Of a DNA stretch of 64,000 nt, positions 62,966 to 64,000 are shown in pieces. The translations under genes and the position numbers were made by a program. The notes beneath the pieces were generated by a model. That model made no database searches. It was given only the letters and a program-made list of their open reading frames with translations, and was not told where the DNA came from. Every line of letters starts with the position of its first letter. Position 1 is the stretch's first letter. This stretch comes from an uncultured Planococcus sp. (GTDB lineage: Bacteria > Bacillota > Bacilli > Bacillales_A > Planococcaceae). The stretch is taken from the NCBI GenBank assembly GCA_947502505.1, contig CANNAE010000005.1, positions 211,179 through 275,178 on the forward strand, in the 5' to 3' direction.

Positions 62966-63385
62966 ATGAATGAATTACAGGAAAAAGAACAAGTGCTCAT
63001 GGCGTATTACGCCCAGTACTACAAAGGAGCGTCCTTGGAGGAAATTCAGGAGCTCGACCGAAGCTTGTCGCAAGGCATGGAACAACCAAAATACAAAGAA
63101 GCGATGGATGAATTGAAAAATCAAGGCTTGGTCCATGGCTTGGAGACTGTCGAAGAAAGGCACCGGGACGGCGTCGATTCCCCGATGGCGACAAACGAAG
63201 GGATGCTCTATATCAACGACGCCCTAAACCTGCAGTCGGATGCGGTAGAAGACCATCAGCTGGATTATTTGGCGAAGCACCTGGAAACCAGCCACTTGGA
63301 ACTGACGCTTCAGCCAGTAAAAGCCTATGTGGAATCCCTCATCAAAGAACAGGCGAGCGAAAAACCGAATGATAACACGCCTTGA
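62966..63385 (+). CDS. Conserved-looking hypothetical helical protein (139 aa)
   Basis: Soluble, acidic 139-residue protein, helical throughout (MNELQEKEQVLMAYYAQYYK start; DYLAKHLETSHLELTLQPV). No recognised domain. GGAGGG precedes the ATG. It stands alone with a terminator, next to the third repeat island. Confidence 0.7.
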   Translation: MNELQEKEQVLMAYYAQYYKGASLEEIQELDRSLSQGMEQPKYKEAMDELKNQGLVHGLETVEERHRDGVDSPMATNEGMLYINDALNLQSDAVEDHQLDYLAKHLETSHLELTLQPVKAYVESLIKEQASEKPNDNTP

Positions 63386-63390
63386 ATATG

Positions 63391-63426
63391 GGAAAGCCGC
63401 TTCTTGAAAAAAGATGCGGCTTTTTT
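63391..63426 (+). terminator. Terminator of the 139-residue gene
   Basis: AAAGCCGC/GCGGCTTT with T-run. Confidence 0.8.
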
Positions 63427-63482
63427 GTGTGAAAAATAATTGGTAATAATGACTCCGCGTTGGAACAAGATTCGGGGAAGCG

Positions 63483-63720
63483 GAGTGGAAAAGCTTCCGC
63501 TTTTCGACTGCGTTGCAGGGGGCTGCTTGAGGCTCGCAGTATGCGAGTCATGCAGCTGTTGCGACAGGACGTCGCGCTTTCAGCTGCCCGGGTATGGGGC
63601 GGGTGTTGAGCCAAGGTGGCAAAAAGAGCACCACCTTTGTCTCGCCAGCCCGCGCGGTTCCACAGGCGTCAGCCCCCTTCCACTCCGTCTCTAGTTTTAT
63701 AGTGGTAGATGATTTCTTCG
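63483..63720 (-). repeat. Family 2 structured repeat, copy 3
   Basis: Long form like the copy at 2950-3176, reversed. Hairpins CTCGCA/TGCGAG, GCGAC/GTCGC and AAGGTGG (63613-63619)/CCACCTT (63631-63637). The flanks of the last stem match copy 1 exactly while the stem itself is different. Confidence 0.85.
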
Positions 63721-63844
63721 ATTTATTCAATATAGATAGTGGAAGTGTGTCAGACCTGATAGTTGTTGTCTCTTTGGATAGAGGAGCTACAATTGTCCGT
63801 TTGAATCCGTCAATAAGCATCTATGTCTCAGTTGCTGCCTCCCA

Positions 63845-64000
63845 GAAAGCGATTCCCCCACTAGCCGGCAACTTTATACAGAAGTCGATCCAATTAAACA
63901 AACCCGAATCAAAAAAATCTCTCAGCCGCCAAGCGTAAAGGGGTGAGCCGACGCAATAAGACAGGCGTTCTTCCTGGCTTATTGCCAAAGGCCAACCCAA
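63845..64000 (-). repeat. Family 1 structured repeat, copy 5, truncated by window
   Basis: Starts GAAAGCGATTCCCCCACTAG; hairpin GCAATAAG/CTTATTGC with inner CAGG/CCTG helix near 63953-63985. Confidence 0.85.

Larger units (their letters stand above)
63427..64000. other. Gene-free repeat island 3, cut by window edge
   Basis: About 570 bases with no credible gene. It has a family 2 copy, a linker of about 125 bases, and a family 1 copy running off the window, in the same order and orientation as island 2. Confidence 0.8.

Noticed and set aside
63342..63938. Open frames across the third repeat island
   Set aside because: They run through family 2 hairpins and have no start signals.

Overview
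The window looks like chromosomal DNA of a low-to-mid GC Gram-positive of the order Bacillales, most likely a Planococcaceae (Planococcus/Planomicrobium-like) bacterium. The signs are strong AGGAGG-type ribosome sites, frequent GTG/TTG starts, a lipobox lipoprotein, a YocH-like LysM/3D wall protein with a WalR-like site, YumC-type ferredoxin-NADP reductase, a ribDEAH operon behind FMN riboswitches, and several BCCT/SSS transporters as in halotolerant bacilli. The genus is inferred from gene content and style, not from a marker gene. No rRNA, tRNA, CRISPR array, prophage or complete insertion sequence was seen.

Layout. 0-2 kb: end of a polar amino-acid ABC transporter operon (binding protein, attenuator, permease, ATPase). 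2.1-3.2 kb: a gene-free island of tandem structured repeats. 3.3-8.4 kb: cyclophilin, an SDR lacking the usual catalytic Tyr/Lys, ferredoxin-NADP reductase, a BCCT osmolyte transporter and a LysM-3D wall protein. 8.6-12.2 kb: a Tat-exported GMC dehydrogenase with its small subunit and its own TatA and TatC. 12.3-17.2 kb: GNAT, GrpB, NUDIX, small proteins, CorA, and an HxlR regulator divergent from a CatE-like VOC dioxygenase. 17.3-22.7 kb: nitronate monooxygenase, a DUF368 lipid-carrier translocase, a CAP protein, UppP and an AI-2E-family permease. 22.8-25.9 kb: a MarR-MMPL efflux operon behind a perfect palindrome. 26-28.8 kb: GNAT and a VOC/serine-hydrolase fusion. 28.8-29.4 kb: second repeat island, then csp. 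29.9-36.1 kb: P-loop kinase-like protein, MurE-like ligase, fumarase, Dph6-like ATPase, GNATs. 36.3-42.5 kb: a divergent BCCT, universal stress protein, MFS, a recombinase lacking its catalytic serine, and SulP. 42.6-47.8 kb: a 1054-residue anchored protein with a glycosidase-like core, a Fur-controlled siderophore lipoprotein and an O-methyltransferase. 47.8-50.7 kb: esterase, thioesterase, and a MarR/MhqO-like quinone-stress operon. 51.2-55.1 kb: two near-identical FMN riboswitches, each with its own terminator, ahead of ribD-ribE-ribBA-ribH. 55.3-63.4 kb: DUF4212/SSS symporter pair, GT2-GtrA, M15 peptidase, nitroreductase, NmrA-like protein and an ABC-2 exporter. 63.4-64 kb: third repeat island, cut by the window edge.

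Themes. Envelope upkeep recurs: DUF368 plus UppP for undecaprenyl carrier recycling, MurE-like ligase, LysM-3D, M15 and CAP proteins, GtrA/GT2. So does defence against quinones and electrophiles: CatE-like and MhqO-like dioxygenases, nitroreductase, nitronate monooxygenase. Osmolyte and ion transport is also rich: two BCCTs, SSS, SulP, CorA.

The strongest unusual items are the tandem FMN riboswitches, whose cores differ only by a base-pair-preserving double change; the three composite repeat islands, whose hairpins covary between copies; the serine recombinase lacking its catalytic residues; the BCCT without its aromatic box; and the large uncharacterised anchored protein.
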